Shown here piece by piece: positions 1 to 9,104 of a DNA stretch of 49,105 nt. The position numbers and the translations under genes were made by a program. Within the stretch, counting starts at the first letter, position 1, and each line of letters opens with the position of its first letter. Under the pieces are notes generated by a model that worked only from the letters and a program-made list of their open reading frames with translations, was not told the DNA's origin and did not search any database. This DNA comes from Trichodesmium erythraeum GBRTRLIN201 (GTDB lineage Bacteria; Cyanobacteriota; Cyanobacteriia; Cyanobacteriales; Microcoleaceae), in contig JAGGDU010000208.1 in the NCBI GenBank assembly GCA_018457135.1, positions 40,835 through 89,939 on the forward strand. The letters run 5' to 3'.

Positions 1-360
1 ATAACTAGTTCTCTGATGATCGCTTTGTGCCTGAAATAGCAAGACAACAGATAGCGATCGCTCTCATTTTACAAAGCTCTAAAAAAGCATTATTATTTCC
101 ACCAGCCATTCTCAAAAAAAATTTGATATACTATAGTTAGTGGTACAAACTCGCCCTTTTGTATGATTTTTTATTCAACTAGAAAAAAATCATAAGTCTT
201 ATATAACTAGTTCTCTGATGATCGCTTTGTGCCTGAAATAGCAAGACAACAGATAGCAGCTACTATCATTTTGCGAAGCTCCAATTAAAAAAAAATTGAT
301 ATACTGAAATTAGTAAGAGTTATTTAAATGCAAACATGATTTTTTATTCAACCAATATCC
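1..360. repeat. Imperfect ~200 bp direct duplication in spacer
   Basis: Copy A starts at base 1 and copy B at base 203. The first 54 bases of each are identical, then they drift (copy A carries a HIP1 GCGATCGC at 54-61 that copy B lacks). Later blocks also match: the A-run followed by TTGATATACT near 120-132 and 294-305, and GATTTTTTATTCAAC near 165-179 and 338-352. The period is about 202 bp in the first half, shrinking by deletion further on. No reading frame is kept in either copy. It lies downstream of sodX, so it may hold that operon's 3' end, but I see no clear terminator. Confidence 0.75.
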
Positions 361-380
361 TTCAAACCTAATGTGTTAAA

Positions 381-752
381 CTATGTTGGAAACTTGCTCT
401 TTACCTTACCAATTATTCGTTTTCGATTTACCAAACCAAAAGAACGACTATCGGTACTTTCTTCCTTATTTTCTCCGACCAAAAAACAGTCACCTTTTTC
501 ATCAACAAAAGCAACCCACTTAATTATTTTTAACTCTTGACGATGAGGGTGTTCAGCCACAACCATATCCCCTATTTCTGGAGCACAGTGGTGGTAGGCT
601 TTTGTATCTACAAGAACCTCATCTCCAGGTTTAAGTATAGGAAACATAGAAAATCCTGTGACACAAAACCGTTGGCGCAACCTTAATAACCAAAGCAATA
701 ATTCTTTATTATCAATTGTTTGTATCAACCTTGTACCTACCACCTCAAACAA
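381..752 (-). CDS. sodX: Ni-SOD maturation protease (S24/S26 signal-peptidase-like)
   Basis: A small peptidase of the signal peptidase/LexA fold, expected to cut the leader from pro-SodN so that the His-Cys nickel hook is exposed. Visible: the serine motif TGFSMFPILKPGDEV, with nucleophile Ser35 in the longest reading, and a downstream basic motif LKIIKW (Lys75 and Lys78) that should supply the dyad lysine. There is no strong membrane anchor, unlike a housekeeping LepB, which fits the short SodX family. It starts 6 bp after the sodN stop. The longest reading begins at TTG (750-752); a GTG three codons further in is equally possible and neither has a clear Shine-Dalgarno sequence, so the start is uncertain. 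The assignment rests on family motifs plus adjacency to sodN. Confidence 0.88.
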   Translation of the reverse strand: MFEVVGTRLIQTIDNKELLLWLLRLRQRFCVTGFSMFPILKPGDEVLVDTKAYHHCAPEIGDMVVAEHPHRQELKIIKWVAFVDEKGDCFLVGENKEESTDSRSFGLVNRKRIIGKVKSKFPT

Positions 753-758
753 AAAAAA

Positions 759-1238
759 TTAGCTAGCCTTGTACCAAGTCACATCCCGCTCCTTAGTAGC
801 CCAGAACATATTGTGAATTTTCTCCACAGCAGCTAGTAACTCAGTAGCATGCTCCAAACTAACTTCTACCTTACAAGCAGAGCATAACTTAGCAGCCTTC
901 CAAAAAGTATCGTGGAGGTCTGGATACTTTTCTAAATGTACAGGCTTAAAATAATCAGTCCAGAGAATAAGCAAATCTTCCTTAGTCTTCTGAGCTTGCT
1001 CTTCCTTAATTGCAATATAGCGAGAAAGGGTATTAGCAGTCTTATGATCTCCAGCTTTTGGGTCAAGATCTAGAATTTTCTTAGTCATAGATAATACAGC
1101 TTCAGCGTAAATGCGAGCAGAAGCAGGGTCATAAACACCGCAAGGACCATCACAGTGAGCACTCACCTCTGGTGCTGAGAACCACTTTCTAATCTGAGTT
1201 GCAATTGTGTTAAGCATAATTTTCAAAGATATCCCCAT
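759..1238 (-). CDS. sodN: Nickel superoxide dismutase precursor
   Basis: Ni-SOD disproportionates superoxide to peroxide and oxygen; marine cyanobacteria commonly rely on it instead of iron SOD. The diagnostic nickel hook HCDGPCGVY is at residues 28-36 of the longest reading: His28 becomes the N-terminal ligand after leader removal and Cys29 and Cys33 supply the thiolates. The mature helical protein would be about 132 residues. The start at 1238 gives a 27-residue leader; an internal ATG at 1217 gives a 20-residue leader (MLNTIATQIRKW...) that looks more like family leaders. Neither has a good Shine-Dalgarno sequence. sodX follows directly and is presumably co-transcribed. The identity is secure because of the intact hook; the start is less so. 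Confidence 0.95.
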   Translation of the reverse strand: MGISLKIMLNTIATQIRKWFSAPEVSAHCDGPCGVYDPASARIYAEAVLSMTKKILDLDPKAGDHKTANTLSRYIAIKEEQAQKTKEDLLILWTDYFKPVHLEKYPDLHDTFWKAAKLCSACKVEVSLEHATELLAAVEKIHNMFWATKERDVTWYKAS

Positions 1239-1290
1239 TTATATAGAAAAAATTACATTGTTGTTAAAATTTTGAGATCCTCAGCGACAT

Positions 1291-1613
1291 AAAGGCGCGG
1301 AGATACATACTGAGCCTAAGCTCTTCAGTGGGTTGACGTTTTATTGAATGCTGCACCCATCCTTTTTGCCCCCATCGAAGGAGTGGATAAAGGTAAGTTA
1401 TGCTTCCCTGTACGTCTGCTTAATGTCTCAGATTGCCCACCCACGACAATAGACAATAATATTATACTTTATGTTTTATGTTTTCCCACTTTGAGAGAGA
1501 GGTTTTTCAATAAATCTCATAAGAGGGTATTGTAAATGAAAAACTTGATATTCTTCCCAAAGTAAAGGTGCGGAGATTTCTACCGAGCCGAACCTCAATA
1601 GTAGGTTGACATT
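1291..1613. repeat. Two direct copies of a ~50 bp motif flanking a 63-codon frame
   Basis: Bases 1291-1340 and 1564-1613 share the pattern AAAGGYGCGGAGAT...GAGCC...CTC...AGT-GGTTGAC, about 273 bp apart in the same orientation. The block between holds a 63-codon plus-strand frame (1344-1535) with no recognisable domain. The layout is compatible with a decayed insertion or with two copies of a dispersed repeat. I cannot assign it to an IS family from the sequence alone, and I do not call the frame a gene. Confidence 0.5.
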
Positions 1614-1701
1614 TTTCTTACCCATGCTCTCTCCTAAAGGCTGCTACTGTAATCAGCCATCAAAGCCCTAATATTTAATGTATAGTACCTAAAAACCCTC
1701 T

Positions 1702-2559
1702 TTAAGTTTGGTTATTTGGTAATAACTTTGGTAGTACGCGATCGCAACAAAATAAAGTCCCTGCCACTACACATATAGGAATAGCCAAAAAATTAACTAT
1801 AGGAATAGTAATTAAAACTTGACAAATTAACCCAAAAGTGGCACTTGCTGGTAAGCTACGATATACAACTTTTAACTTCTCTCGAAATTTTAATTTTCTT
1901 CTCTCCAAAGGTCCATCAAAAAAGTCAAGACAAACAATAGAAGTTGTTAAAGCGATGCCGCCAATAGTTGCTATTAAAGAGCCTCCAGGAAAAAAATTGA
2001 GCAACAACATCGGCAAGCCTATTGCTAATAATAATGCCACTTTTTTGAGCTCAAAAAGTATAGCTCGGTAAATATCCCTAATAATAGATAGTAAACCAGA
2101 AGAAGCTTCAGGTAATGTACCAGTTCGAGTTTTTTCTAATTGTTCAGAAAGTTGACCATAAAAAGGAGAACCAAGAATAACTCCAAATTGTACTAACAAA
2201 AATCCAATAATTAGCAAAAATATTGTAAATAGAATGAGCTTAAAGAGCAAACCTAAAGCATTATCCAAATAACTCAAGAATTTTAACCAAGTTGGTAATT
2301 GATAAATCAGGCTATCAAACTGCAAAGATAAATTATTAAAGATAGTATTAATTAAACTTATTCCAGGTAATAGCAGACTAATATACAGAAAAATACCGAC
2401 AACAATATTAATAAAAATCGGAGCAATTATGTAATTGATTAATCTAGGATTTTTTACAAATATTATTAAAGCACGAAAATGATAGGTTGAACCAGCTATT
2501 AATCCGGCAGGAGCTTTAAAGATAGATAGTATTGATTTGAAACTACCTTGTTTTATCAT
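1702..2559 (-). CDS. EI24 domain (CysZ-like) integral membrane protein
   Basis: 285 residues of hydrophobic helices separated by short polar loops, matching the EI24/CysZ family, whose best-known member is the E. coli sulfate channel CysZ. A family-like N-terminal segment (GLIAGSTYHFRAL near residues 19-31) precedes the first long helix (about 42-68). Further helices are near 100-130, 165-200 and 235-275. A conserved-looking loop, LGSPFYGQLSEQLE, sits near 129-142. Such cyanobacterial paralogues are usually annotated only as EI24 domain proteins; a sulfate role is not supported by any sulfur gene nearby. ATG start at 2557-2559. It is a single gene with spacer on both sides. Confidence 0.8.
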   Translation of the reverse strand: MIKQGSFKSILSIFKAPAGLIAGSTYHFRALIIFVKNPRLINYIIAPIFINIVVGIFLYISLLLPGISLINTIFNNLSLQFDSLIYQLPTWLKFLSYLDNALGLLFKLILFTIFLLIIGFLLVQFGVILGSPFYGQLSEQLEKTRTGTLPEASSGLLSIIRDIYRAILFELKKVALLLAIGLPMLLLNFFPGGSLIATIGGIALTTSIVCLDFFDGPLERRKLKFREKLKVVYRSLPASATFGLICQVLITIPIVNFLAIPICVVAGTLFCCDRVLPKLLPNNQT

Positions 2560-3136
2560 TGATTTTAAATTAGGTTTTTTTGACTTAGTTTAATTTTCAA
2601 GTTACACCCTAACACTATTAATTATTAAGCCTGGCTATGTAGTTTATTAGACTCACAAAATTTGTAATGTAATATTTTGGTAGTAGTTAGGAATCAGTTA
2701 GTTAAGTTGTCATATTTTTAGAAGTCAAGGCTCAATCCCCCTTCTCATCCTAATGTTTGTTGTCATTTCTCAACAAATTTTCAACTCTCCTGTTAAACTA
2801 TCAAAAATACCTAGTCATACTTTTAATATTTTATCTCATCCTAAATTAGGATAAATTTTAGCCATATAAAAATTATATAAAAATTATATAAAAACATTTT
2901 TTTAAACAACTTAATAACTAGAAATAAACTTCAAAAATATTAGTAATTTCCTAGTCTAGGCTACCAAAAAACAGCAATATTTTAGACAAAATTACAGCCG
3001 ATAATTGCTATATTTATATTCTATAAAAATTATTTTTATTGAGTAATTTATGTTCTTTAATTTTGGCTTATAGCTTCTAAATTATGAATTCTAAATTCAG
3101 CTATATCATCCCAAGACTAATATAATATTCAAGTAT
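2560..3136. other. AT-rich spacer upstream of the EI24 gene
   Basis: 577 bp with no supported gene. It contains a short tandem AAAATTATAT repeat near 2870-2893. It probably carries the EI24 promoter (right side of that gene) and the 3' end of the aminotransferase transcript, but I see no convincing promoter or terminator. Confidence 0.6.
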
Positions 3137-4204
3137 TTAAAGTTGACAAATCCAACCATAGGGGTCAGTGACTTTACCAGTTTTAATATCTTCTAATTTT
3201 TGCAAAACTTGAGAAGCATATTTTCGTTCATCAACAGGAGGTAAAATCATATCTTTACCTTGATAGTTAATAACAGAAATATGAGCAATTGTAGCAGCAG
3301 TACCCATACCAAAAGCCTCAGAAATATTTCCTGCTTCATAAGCCTTTGCAACCTCATCAATAGAGATTAATCTTTCCTCAACTTTAACACCCATATCTCT
3401 AAATAAAGTTAATGCACTATCTCGAGTAATTCCCCCTAATATACTTCCTGTCAACTTAGGAGTAATCAAAACATCATTAATTACAAAAGCAACATTCATC
3501 GTACCACATTCTTCAATATATTTTTTTTCCTTTCCATCCAACCATAAAACATTATCATAACCTTGTTCTTTAGCTTCTTTATCTGCTAAAAAACTACCAG
3601 CATAATTCCCAGCACATTTAGCTGCACCAGTTCCACCTTCAGAAGCTCGGACATATTTATCTGTAACAATTAACTTAACTGGTGCCGAATAAAATGTACC
3701 TGTAGGGGAAGACAAAATAATAAACTTATAACTATTTGCAGGCTTGAGACCGACAGATTCATCTGTAGCGAAATAAATAGGTCGAATATATAATGCGCTA
3801 TCTGATTTAGTAGGAATCCAATCAGTATCTAGTCTAATTAATTCCTTTAAACCATCTATAAAAATTTCTTTAGGAATGGATGGCATACATAATCTAAAAG
3901 CTGAATTATTTATTCTTTTATAATTAGCTTCTAACCGAAATAATACAGGTTTTCCCTGATAATTTTTATAAGCTTTTAAACCTTCAAAAACTGCCTGACC
4001 ATAATGAAGTACAGAGAGAGAAGGACGAATAGAAATATTACCATAGGGAGTAATTTTTACCTCTTGCCAACTATTATTTGCATAGGTAGCAACCAACATA
4101 TGATCGCTAAATACTTTACCAAAGGGAGTATTATTAATATCCTGTTCTTTAATCCGAGAGTGGCTAGTTTTTTCTATAGATATTTGAGAATTAACTATTT
4201 GCAT
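3137..4204 (-). CDS. ilvE: Branched-chain amino acid aminotransferase
   Basis: A class IV PLP enzyme catalysing the last step of leucine, isoleucine and valine synthesis (2-keto acid plus glutamate). At 355 residues it is the longer Bacillus/mitochondrial-type BCAT rather than the ~305-residue E. coli type. Visible motifs: HYGQAVFEGLKAY (67-79), RPIYFAT (141-147), the PLP-lysine motif GTGAAKCAGNYAGS with Lys196, and EECGTMNVAF and LGGITRDSAL further on, which are standard cofactor and substrate segments. ATG start at 4202-4204 with no obvious Shine-Dalgarno sequence. It stands alone, with AT-rich spacer on both sides. Confidence 0.95.
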   Translation of the reverse strand: MQIVNSQISIEKTSHSRIKEQDINNTPFGKVFSDHMLVATYANNSWQEVKITPYGNISIRPSLSVLHYGQAVFEGLKAYKNYQGKPVLFRLEANYKRINNSAFRLCMPSIPKEIFIDGLKELIRLDTDWIPTKSDSALYIRPIYFATDESVGLKPANSYKFIILSSPTGTFYSAPVKLIVTDKYVRASEGGTGAAKCAGNYAGSFLADKEAKEQGYDNVLWLDGKEKKYIEECGTMNVAFVINDVLITPKLTGSILGGITRDSALTLFRDMGVKVEERLISIDEVAKAYEAGNISEAFGMGTAATIAHISVINYQGKDMILPPVDERKYASQVLQKLEDIKTGKVTDPYGWICQL

Positions 4205-4745
4205 TGTTATCTGGCTTTTCGTAAAAAACTACTTTATATATTTTATAATATCATGCCCTGTTAAATACATCTAATCAAATTTATCTAGTGATATTAAAAA
4301 AAAAGATTGTGATAAAGATAATAAAGATAATAGGGAAAAAAATAAATTTGCAAATGATAAAAATGATAGAGCATTGATAGCTTAATCTAATTATATCGAA
4401 GCTCATTAAGCGAGAAAATTTTAGACTTCTCCTTTTAATCAAATTTGTTTGTATTAGGTGTCAAGTGTCAAGGAGCCAAGAAAAAATAGAAGAGTAAAAA
4501 ATAACCCTCAAATAAAGTATGATTTTTAATGATTAATACAGTCCAGATTTATCTTTTTTTGAATACTTTACGATAATTAATTATCTTAAATAGTTAATAA
4601 AAGTGATCTTCAAAAAAAATATATTTATAACACTGCTATTTACGGTATCAAAATCATGAAGTTTTTGGTATATACTACAAAAAAAATATTTCAATTTAAT
4701 TTTAAAAACTGTTTGAAATCAAACTAAAATTTTTTTATACATAAC
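4205..4745. other. AT-rich spacer
   Basis: About 540 bp without a supported gene. It includes a short microrepeat of GATAATAAA type near 4312-4332. It should contain the ilvE promoter and the 3' end of the TM2 gene, but no clear signals are seen. Confidence 0.55.
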
Positions 4746-5210
4746 TTAAAACCATGCTTTTTTATTTTTCAAGTAAGTATCGTAAAACTCTTGGTCAGAC
4801 TTAGTTAAATAGGTAATAAACTCAATAAATGCAATAATACTCATAACTAAGGTTGGAATTACAAGAAATGAACCAACTAAAGAAACAATAAGCATTATTA
4901 TTGCTGCTTGAGAGTAGCCAAGATAAAATTTATGTGCTCCAAACGCACCTAGAAAAAAAGCTAAAATTGCAGCAATTCCACGATTTTTAGGATTCAGTTG
5001 ACTTGATGGTGATGCAGAAATATCAGAAATATCTTGGTATATATCCAATGCTTCTCCTTCAGGAGTTGTATCAAAATCAACCCTTAAGCCTTGTTTTGGG
5101 TTCTGTTCAGCGTACCAACTTGATAGCAGAAACCTATATCTTTTGCCATCATCACCAGAGATTATTCCATTACCTTTTTGAATAGAAACTGCAAGTATTA
5201 TACCTTTCAT
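4746..5210 (-). CDS. TM2 domain protein with N-terminal OB/cold-shock-like segment
   Basis: 154 residues in two parts. Residues 1-60 are soluble and resemble a truncated cold-shock-like OB fold (KGIILAVSIQKGNGIISGDD then YRFLL, DFDTTPEGEALDIY). Residues 73-154 are a TM2 domain: KNRGIAAILAFFLGAFGAHK, FYLGYSQAA, then a second helix around VGSFLVIPTLVMSIIAFIE. TM2 domains make a two-helix hairpin with a short connecting loop. Cyanobacterial proteins of this layout are known but uncharacterised. ATG start at 5208-5210; the Shine-Dalgarno sequence is weak. Next upstream on the same strand is a Pmp3-family peptide gene, too far away (about 300 bp) to claim an operon. Confidence 0.8.
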   Translation of the reverse strand: MKGIILAVSIQKGNGIISGDDGKRYRFLLSSWYAEQNPKQGLRVDFDTTPEGEALDIYQDISDISASPSSQLNPKNRGIAAILAFFLGAFGAHKFYLGYSQAAIIMLIVSLVGSFLVIPTLVMSIIAFIEFITYLTKSDQEFYDTYLKNKKAWF

Positions 5211-5513
5211 AATTATTGTGACGTTACTGTTGATTAGTTAGATTACTAAGATTTAATTTAGTATAGCTTTGAATGAAAAAAGTTAATGTTTTTAAAAAAC
5301 TCTAAACATCTATTTCAATGGTAATCATTTTCACATCTGTTTAGAGATTTTTGATAATTTATTACTTGTCAGTAATTGAATGATTTACTGTGAACAATTA
5401 ATAATCAAAATTCATTCATATTACTCATATTAATAGAGATGAGTTAATGATTATTTTGAGTTAAAAATTCATCAGACATCAGACAAAACTCACCCCTATC
5501 TTAATTACTTAAT
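5211..5513. other. Spacer between two small membrane-protein genes
   Basis: About 300 bp, AT-rich, nothing recognisable. It presumably holds the promoter of the TM2 gene. Confidence 0.5.
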
Positions 5514-5681
5514 TTAATTATCATGCTTGGCAATTACCCAAATAGCATGAACAATGCCAGCAATATAAAAGCCAAAAATAGTTAGGAGAAGATTAATCCA
5601 AAAAGCACCACCTAGACCAACAGTTAAAAAAACTCCTAATGGTGGTAAAAAAATAGCAGCTAGAATTCTTAGTATAGACAT
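5514..5681 (-). CDS. Pmp3/YqaE (UPF0057) family small membrane protein
   Basis: 55 residues from the ATG at 5679-5681. Two hydrophobic helices carry the family signature ILAAIFLPPLGVFLTVG, then INLLLTIFGFYIAGIVHAIW. Pmp3/YqaE peptides sit in the cytoplasmic membrane and are linked to salt and cold stress in plants and yeast; the role in cyanobacteria is not established. A reading seven codons longer (to 5702) exists, but the conserved family block begins right at the internal Met, so the shorter start is preferred. Confidence 0.85.
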   Translation of the reverse strand: MSILRILAAIFLPPLGVFLTVGLGGAFWINLLLTIFGFYIAGIVHAIWVIAKHDN

Positions 5682-6042
5682 TTGAGTTACTCTGAAATAC
5701 AATTAAAATTTTTTGGAGTATATGGCGCTAGCCAGAAATATTAGGAATTATAGGAATTCAGAATCTGATCGAACCTTGATTTTATCTGAACCGTATTGGC
5801 TTATACAAGTTAGTATTGTATAGTCAACCTCCTAACCTTGTTCCCTTTTAATATAACTTCAGTTGTTAGTGGAACTTTTACCGAAAAATTTTGTAGTAGT
5901 AGTATAGAAATAGTGAAAAAGATAGGATCTTAATATTGTTTGTTTATGCTTAGGGTAAAAACTCTCAAAAAAAGTCCCATATCAGGCACCTATACTCTCT
6001 GCCTTCCCATCATATAATTCCAGTTTTACTCAAAAATAATTA
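5682..6042. other. Spacer downstream of speE
   Basis: About 360 bp without a gene. It contains the promoter side of the Pmp3 gene and the 3' side of speE. No clear hairpin with a U-run was found. Confidence 0.5.
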
Positions 6043-6975
6043 CTATGCAGGACGACCAAATTTTGGAGGTTCTGCTAAAGTATAGATTTTTGTTTCAGTA
6101 GCGATCGCTTCTCGCAGATGTAGTGGTACCTGCAACATTCCTAATAAGGTAGTGCCATCCAACATCCGGAACCCACCAATAGTTTTTTCTTTCAGAAGTT
6201 TATCAATCATTTCTGGTTCAGGGCGACTATTAACCATTTTCCTAGAGCCCAGTGCAAAACCCCAAGGTCGACCATAAGTAGGAATATTACTATTATAAGA
6301 TTGAACAAAAGGAAATACAGCCTTCATTGTATTAACAATTCGAGCATGAAGTTTCATTTCACCAGGGGAAACAGGACCTGCCTGTACAACAAAAAATCCT
6401 CCCGGGGTAAGTACCCGCAGAATTTTTTCAAAATATTCCTTTGTAAACAATTGAAATGATGGTCCCTCTTCAATAGGATCAGAAAGATCAGAAATGACCA
6501 CATCCCAACTCTCACCAAAAGTCTCCAAAAATTTTAAAGCATCACCAATGACCAACTGGAGGCGGGGGTCATCAAAAGCATTGGCATGCATCTCCGGCAA
6601 ATATTGACGACAAGCTTCTACTACTTCTCCATCAATATCAACCATGGCCACTTTTTCTACACTTTGCCAACGGAAAACTTCCCGAATAGTAGCTCCCTCA
6701 CCACCACCAAGAACAAGAACTTTGCGAGGAGACCCATGACAAATCATAGCAGGATGGACCAGGGGTTCATGGTATAGAAATTCATCCCCTGTACAAGACT
6801 GCCATTTACCATCAAGAACCAGTGCCTTACCATAAATACCTGTTTCTACAATGTACATTTCTTGGTAAGCAGTTTTTTTGTAGGCAAGTACCTTAGTAAG
6901 GCCATGAACATAAATATCCCAAGGTGTAATATGCTCACTTATCCACAGATCTGAAGCTACCATGTTATTTGCCAT
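6043..6975 (-). CDS. speE: Spermidine synthase (polyamine aminopropyltransferase)
   Basis: Transfers aminopropyl from decarboxylated SAM to putrescine. 310 residues. The Rossmann nucleotide motif is VLVLGGGEGATIREV (86-100), followed by MVDIDGEVVEACR with the acidic ribose-binding Asp, GDALKFL (144-150), and the catalytic DLSDP (Asp163 and Asp166). The N-terminal YQEMYIVETGIYGKALVLDG segment (37-56) is the usual small beta domain. The start at 6973-6975 is supported by AGGAG about 8 nt upstream on the minus strand; an ATG four codons in is less well placed. No speD (SAM decarboxylase) lies nearby. Confidence 0.93.
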   Translation of the reverse strand: MANNMVASDLWISEHITPWDIYVHGLTKVLAYKKTAYQEMYIVETGIYGKALVLDGKWQSCTGDEFLYHEPLVHPAMICHGSPRKVLVLGGGEGATIREVFRWQSVEKVAMVDIDGEVVEACRQYLPEMHANAFDDPRLQLVIGDALKFLETFGESWDVVISDLSDPIEEGPSFQLFTKEYFEKILRVLTPGGFFVVQAGPVSPGEMKLHARIVNTMKAVFPFVQSYNSNIPTYGRPWGFALGSRKMVNSRPEPEMIDKLLKEKTIGGFRMLDGTTLLGMLQVPLHLREAIATETKIYTLAEPPKFGRPA

Positions 6976-7769
6976 AAGGCCTACTCCTAAATAACTTATG
7001 TATTAAAATCAAGATGATTATTGTATTTATTATCATAAAATAACTATTTATTCTTAATAAATTTAATCTATAAACTAGAGGTTTTTAGAGATATTATTAA
7101 CTTAATAGTTATGATTTATGACTATTATTATATTATCACAGTATTTTTACTTAAAAATTCAGAAAGTACCTAGTATTATCTCGAAATTTTTTTGTAGATA
7201 AATGCTGGGTATATAGTTATGCTTTGATGCGATTATATACAGTCTATTTTGGATATTTTGAAAAATCAAGTTATCCTAATGAGCGATCGCTAAATTTTTT
7301 TTGTCAAGTCAATATTACAAAGCTAAAAAAAAGTTAGTATACTAATCGACATTAAATAGGGTCTTAACTGAAAAGTTTTGCTGAGAATATTCTACTCATT
7401 ATGCTAATTCCAAATGTTTGGCTATAGCTAAAATCACTTTTCTCTATTAATATTATTTCCACTTATTACTAAAGTATTTTTTTTTAAAATATTCTAACTA
7501 TTACTACTTGTTGAACTCAATATAGTAATACTCTAAAGTTAATTTTTTTTACCCATCTTATAGTTTTGGGTATAGGGGTTTGAAGTCATCGGTTCAATAG
7601 GCAATGGTTTCAGAGTTTATTTATAGTTTTTGAACTTTGAAAACACTAGGTTATAGATTATATAAATTATCTATATTCATCATTTAAACCTTATTTTTTA
7701 CTTTTGAATTAACAAATTTTAGCTGACAAGTAAATATAATTCATAGAATAAATTACTAGTGATACTACT
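6976..7769. other. AT-rich spacer upstream of speE
   Basis: About 790 bp with a HIP1 octamer near 7283. No supported gene or structured element seen. It should contain the speE promoter, and possibly the old promoter of the methyltransferase pseudogene to the right. Confidence 0.5.
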
Positions 7770-8582
7770 ATGAAAAATTATACAAATAAAAACTTATCAA
7801 ATGTCTCTTTCAATCAGTGTGATGTAGAACTTTATGAGAGTAAATATTATTTTGTTTCTAGCTTGGCAAGAAATTTATTAGAGCTGCTAAGTATGCAAAA
7901 TGGATAAAAAATTCTTGCTCTTGTTTGTGGTACAGGTAATCTAAATTATAAAATTACTACAAAAGGAGCAAATATTATAGGAATTGATAATACTTTTACT
8001 ATAGTTTAGCGAGCAAACTGTTGTTATCCAGATACTGAGTTTTTAGTAGGAGATGAAATTAACATTGAGTTTAAATAAACATTCGATGCAGTATTTTCTA
8101 ATATAACATTTGATTATATTTAACAACAAGAAAAATTTCTCACTGATATTTGGCGTCTAATAAAACTAGGAGGTCGTTTCCTCACATAATTTGGAATAAA
8201 AGGTAATGTTAAAACAATTATTAGTGGTATTTATGAAGCTTTAGATGCTGCTGGTTATGGCAGTAATAAAAAGCTTAATTCTTGATATTTTCCTAGTATT
8301 AGAGAATCTGCTAAACTTTTAAAATTAAAAGTTCTTTTATCGATTTTTGCAACTTTATTAGGAATACTAACTAAACTTAAAAATGGAGAAAATGGTCTAC
8401 GTAATTGGATTAATATTTTTGCGATTTGTTTTTTTCAAGGGATTCCTGAAAAAAAGCAAAATGTTATTATTGATGATATTAAAAATAGATTGCGTCCTAA
8501 TCTATTTTATAAAGGTCAATGGATAGCTGATTACAAAATAATTATAATTATGGCTTTTAAGGAAGGGAAAGATCATAAATAA
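7770..8582 (+). pseudogene. Class I SAM methyltransferase with six in-frame stops
   Basis: Reading one frame from ATG 7770 to TAA 8580-8582 gives 270 codons with strong likeness to the trans-aconitate-methyltransferase-like family common in cyanobacteria: motif I LVCGTGN, TEFLVGDE, TFDAVFSN, WRLIKLGGRFLT, FGIKGNVKTI, RNWINIFA, GIPEKK and RPNLFYKGQWIADY. The frame is broken only by substitutions: TAA at 7905, TAG at 8007, TAA at 8076, 8121 and 8187, and TGA at 8283. There is no insertion or deletion across 813 bp. The expected residues at the stops (Gln, Glu, Trp from family memory) are one base from a stop. Motif I is also damaged (the usual D-x-GCGTG reads A-L-VCGTG). Almost certainly non-functional. 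Confidence 0.88.
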
Positions 8583-8882
8583 TGACTGAATTATTTAATT
8601 TATTAGGGAGTCATATTCGTGATTAATAAGTAATAATTATATTCTTGGCACAGTATAGGTTAAAAAAATTGCTATTACTGACTTATTACTTAATAGCTGA
8701 AGTTTTGCTCTTAAGTCTTACATTATATTATTTTGGGGAATTAGTGTTATATTAAATTTTACTTATAGGATTAAAGAGAAAAATACAAAGTGATAGGTTT
8801 TAAGAAGTAACTTAATAAAGAATAGGCAAAAGAAAACAAAAAAATTAAGTACAACTAACCCTCAAAAAATATAGATGAGAAC
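8583..8882. other. AT-rich spacer
   Basis: 300 bp between the methyltransferase pseudogene and a small minus-strand gene. Nothing recognisable. Confidence 0.5.
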
Positions 8883-9104
8883 CTAAGTTTTATTTTTCTT
8901 ATTTCGAGTATTAATCCATTGCTTGGCACGTCTAACTGCCTCTTGTCGAGAGGAAGCTAATGGTACTGCTACAACACAACCATTATTATAATTAGCCCAA
9001 ACTGCATAAGTAGCAGATCCATTCATTTCACCTTGGTCAATTTCGACCTTCCAACCTTTATATTCGAAGGTAAGTATAATATGAGGAAAATCAGGTTCAA
9101 TCAT
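8883..9104 (-). CDS. Small conserved hypothetical protein
   Basis: 73 residues from ATG at 9102-9104. The composition is that of a real compact protein: beta-rich N-terminus (HIILTFEYKGWKVEIDQGE), a middle segment ATYAVWANYNNGCVVAVP, and a helix SRQEAVRRAKQWINTR. This beta-beta-beta-alpha pattern resembles short cyanobacterial proteins of unknown function; I cannot name a family. It has no membrane segment or signal peptide. It is alone, about 270 bp from the glycosyltransferase gene on the same strand. Confidence 0.6.
   Translation of the reverse strand: MIEPDFPHIILTFEYKGWKVEIDQGEMNGSATYAVWANYNNGCVVAVPLASSRQEAVRRAKQWINTRNKKNKT

Noticed and set aside
1344-1535. 63-codon plus-strand frame between the paired motifs
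   Set aside because: No recognisable domain, no Shine-Dalgarno sequence, unremarkable composition, and it sits inside a repeat-bounded block; not enough to call a gene.
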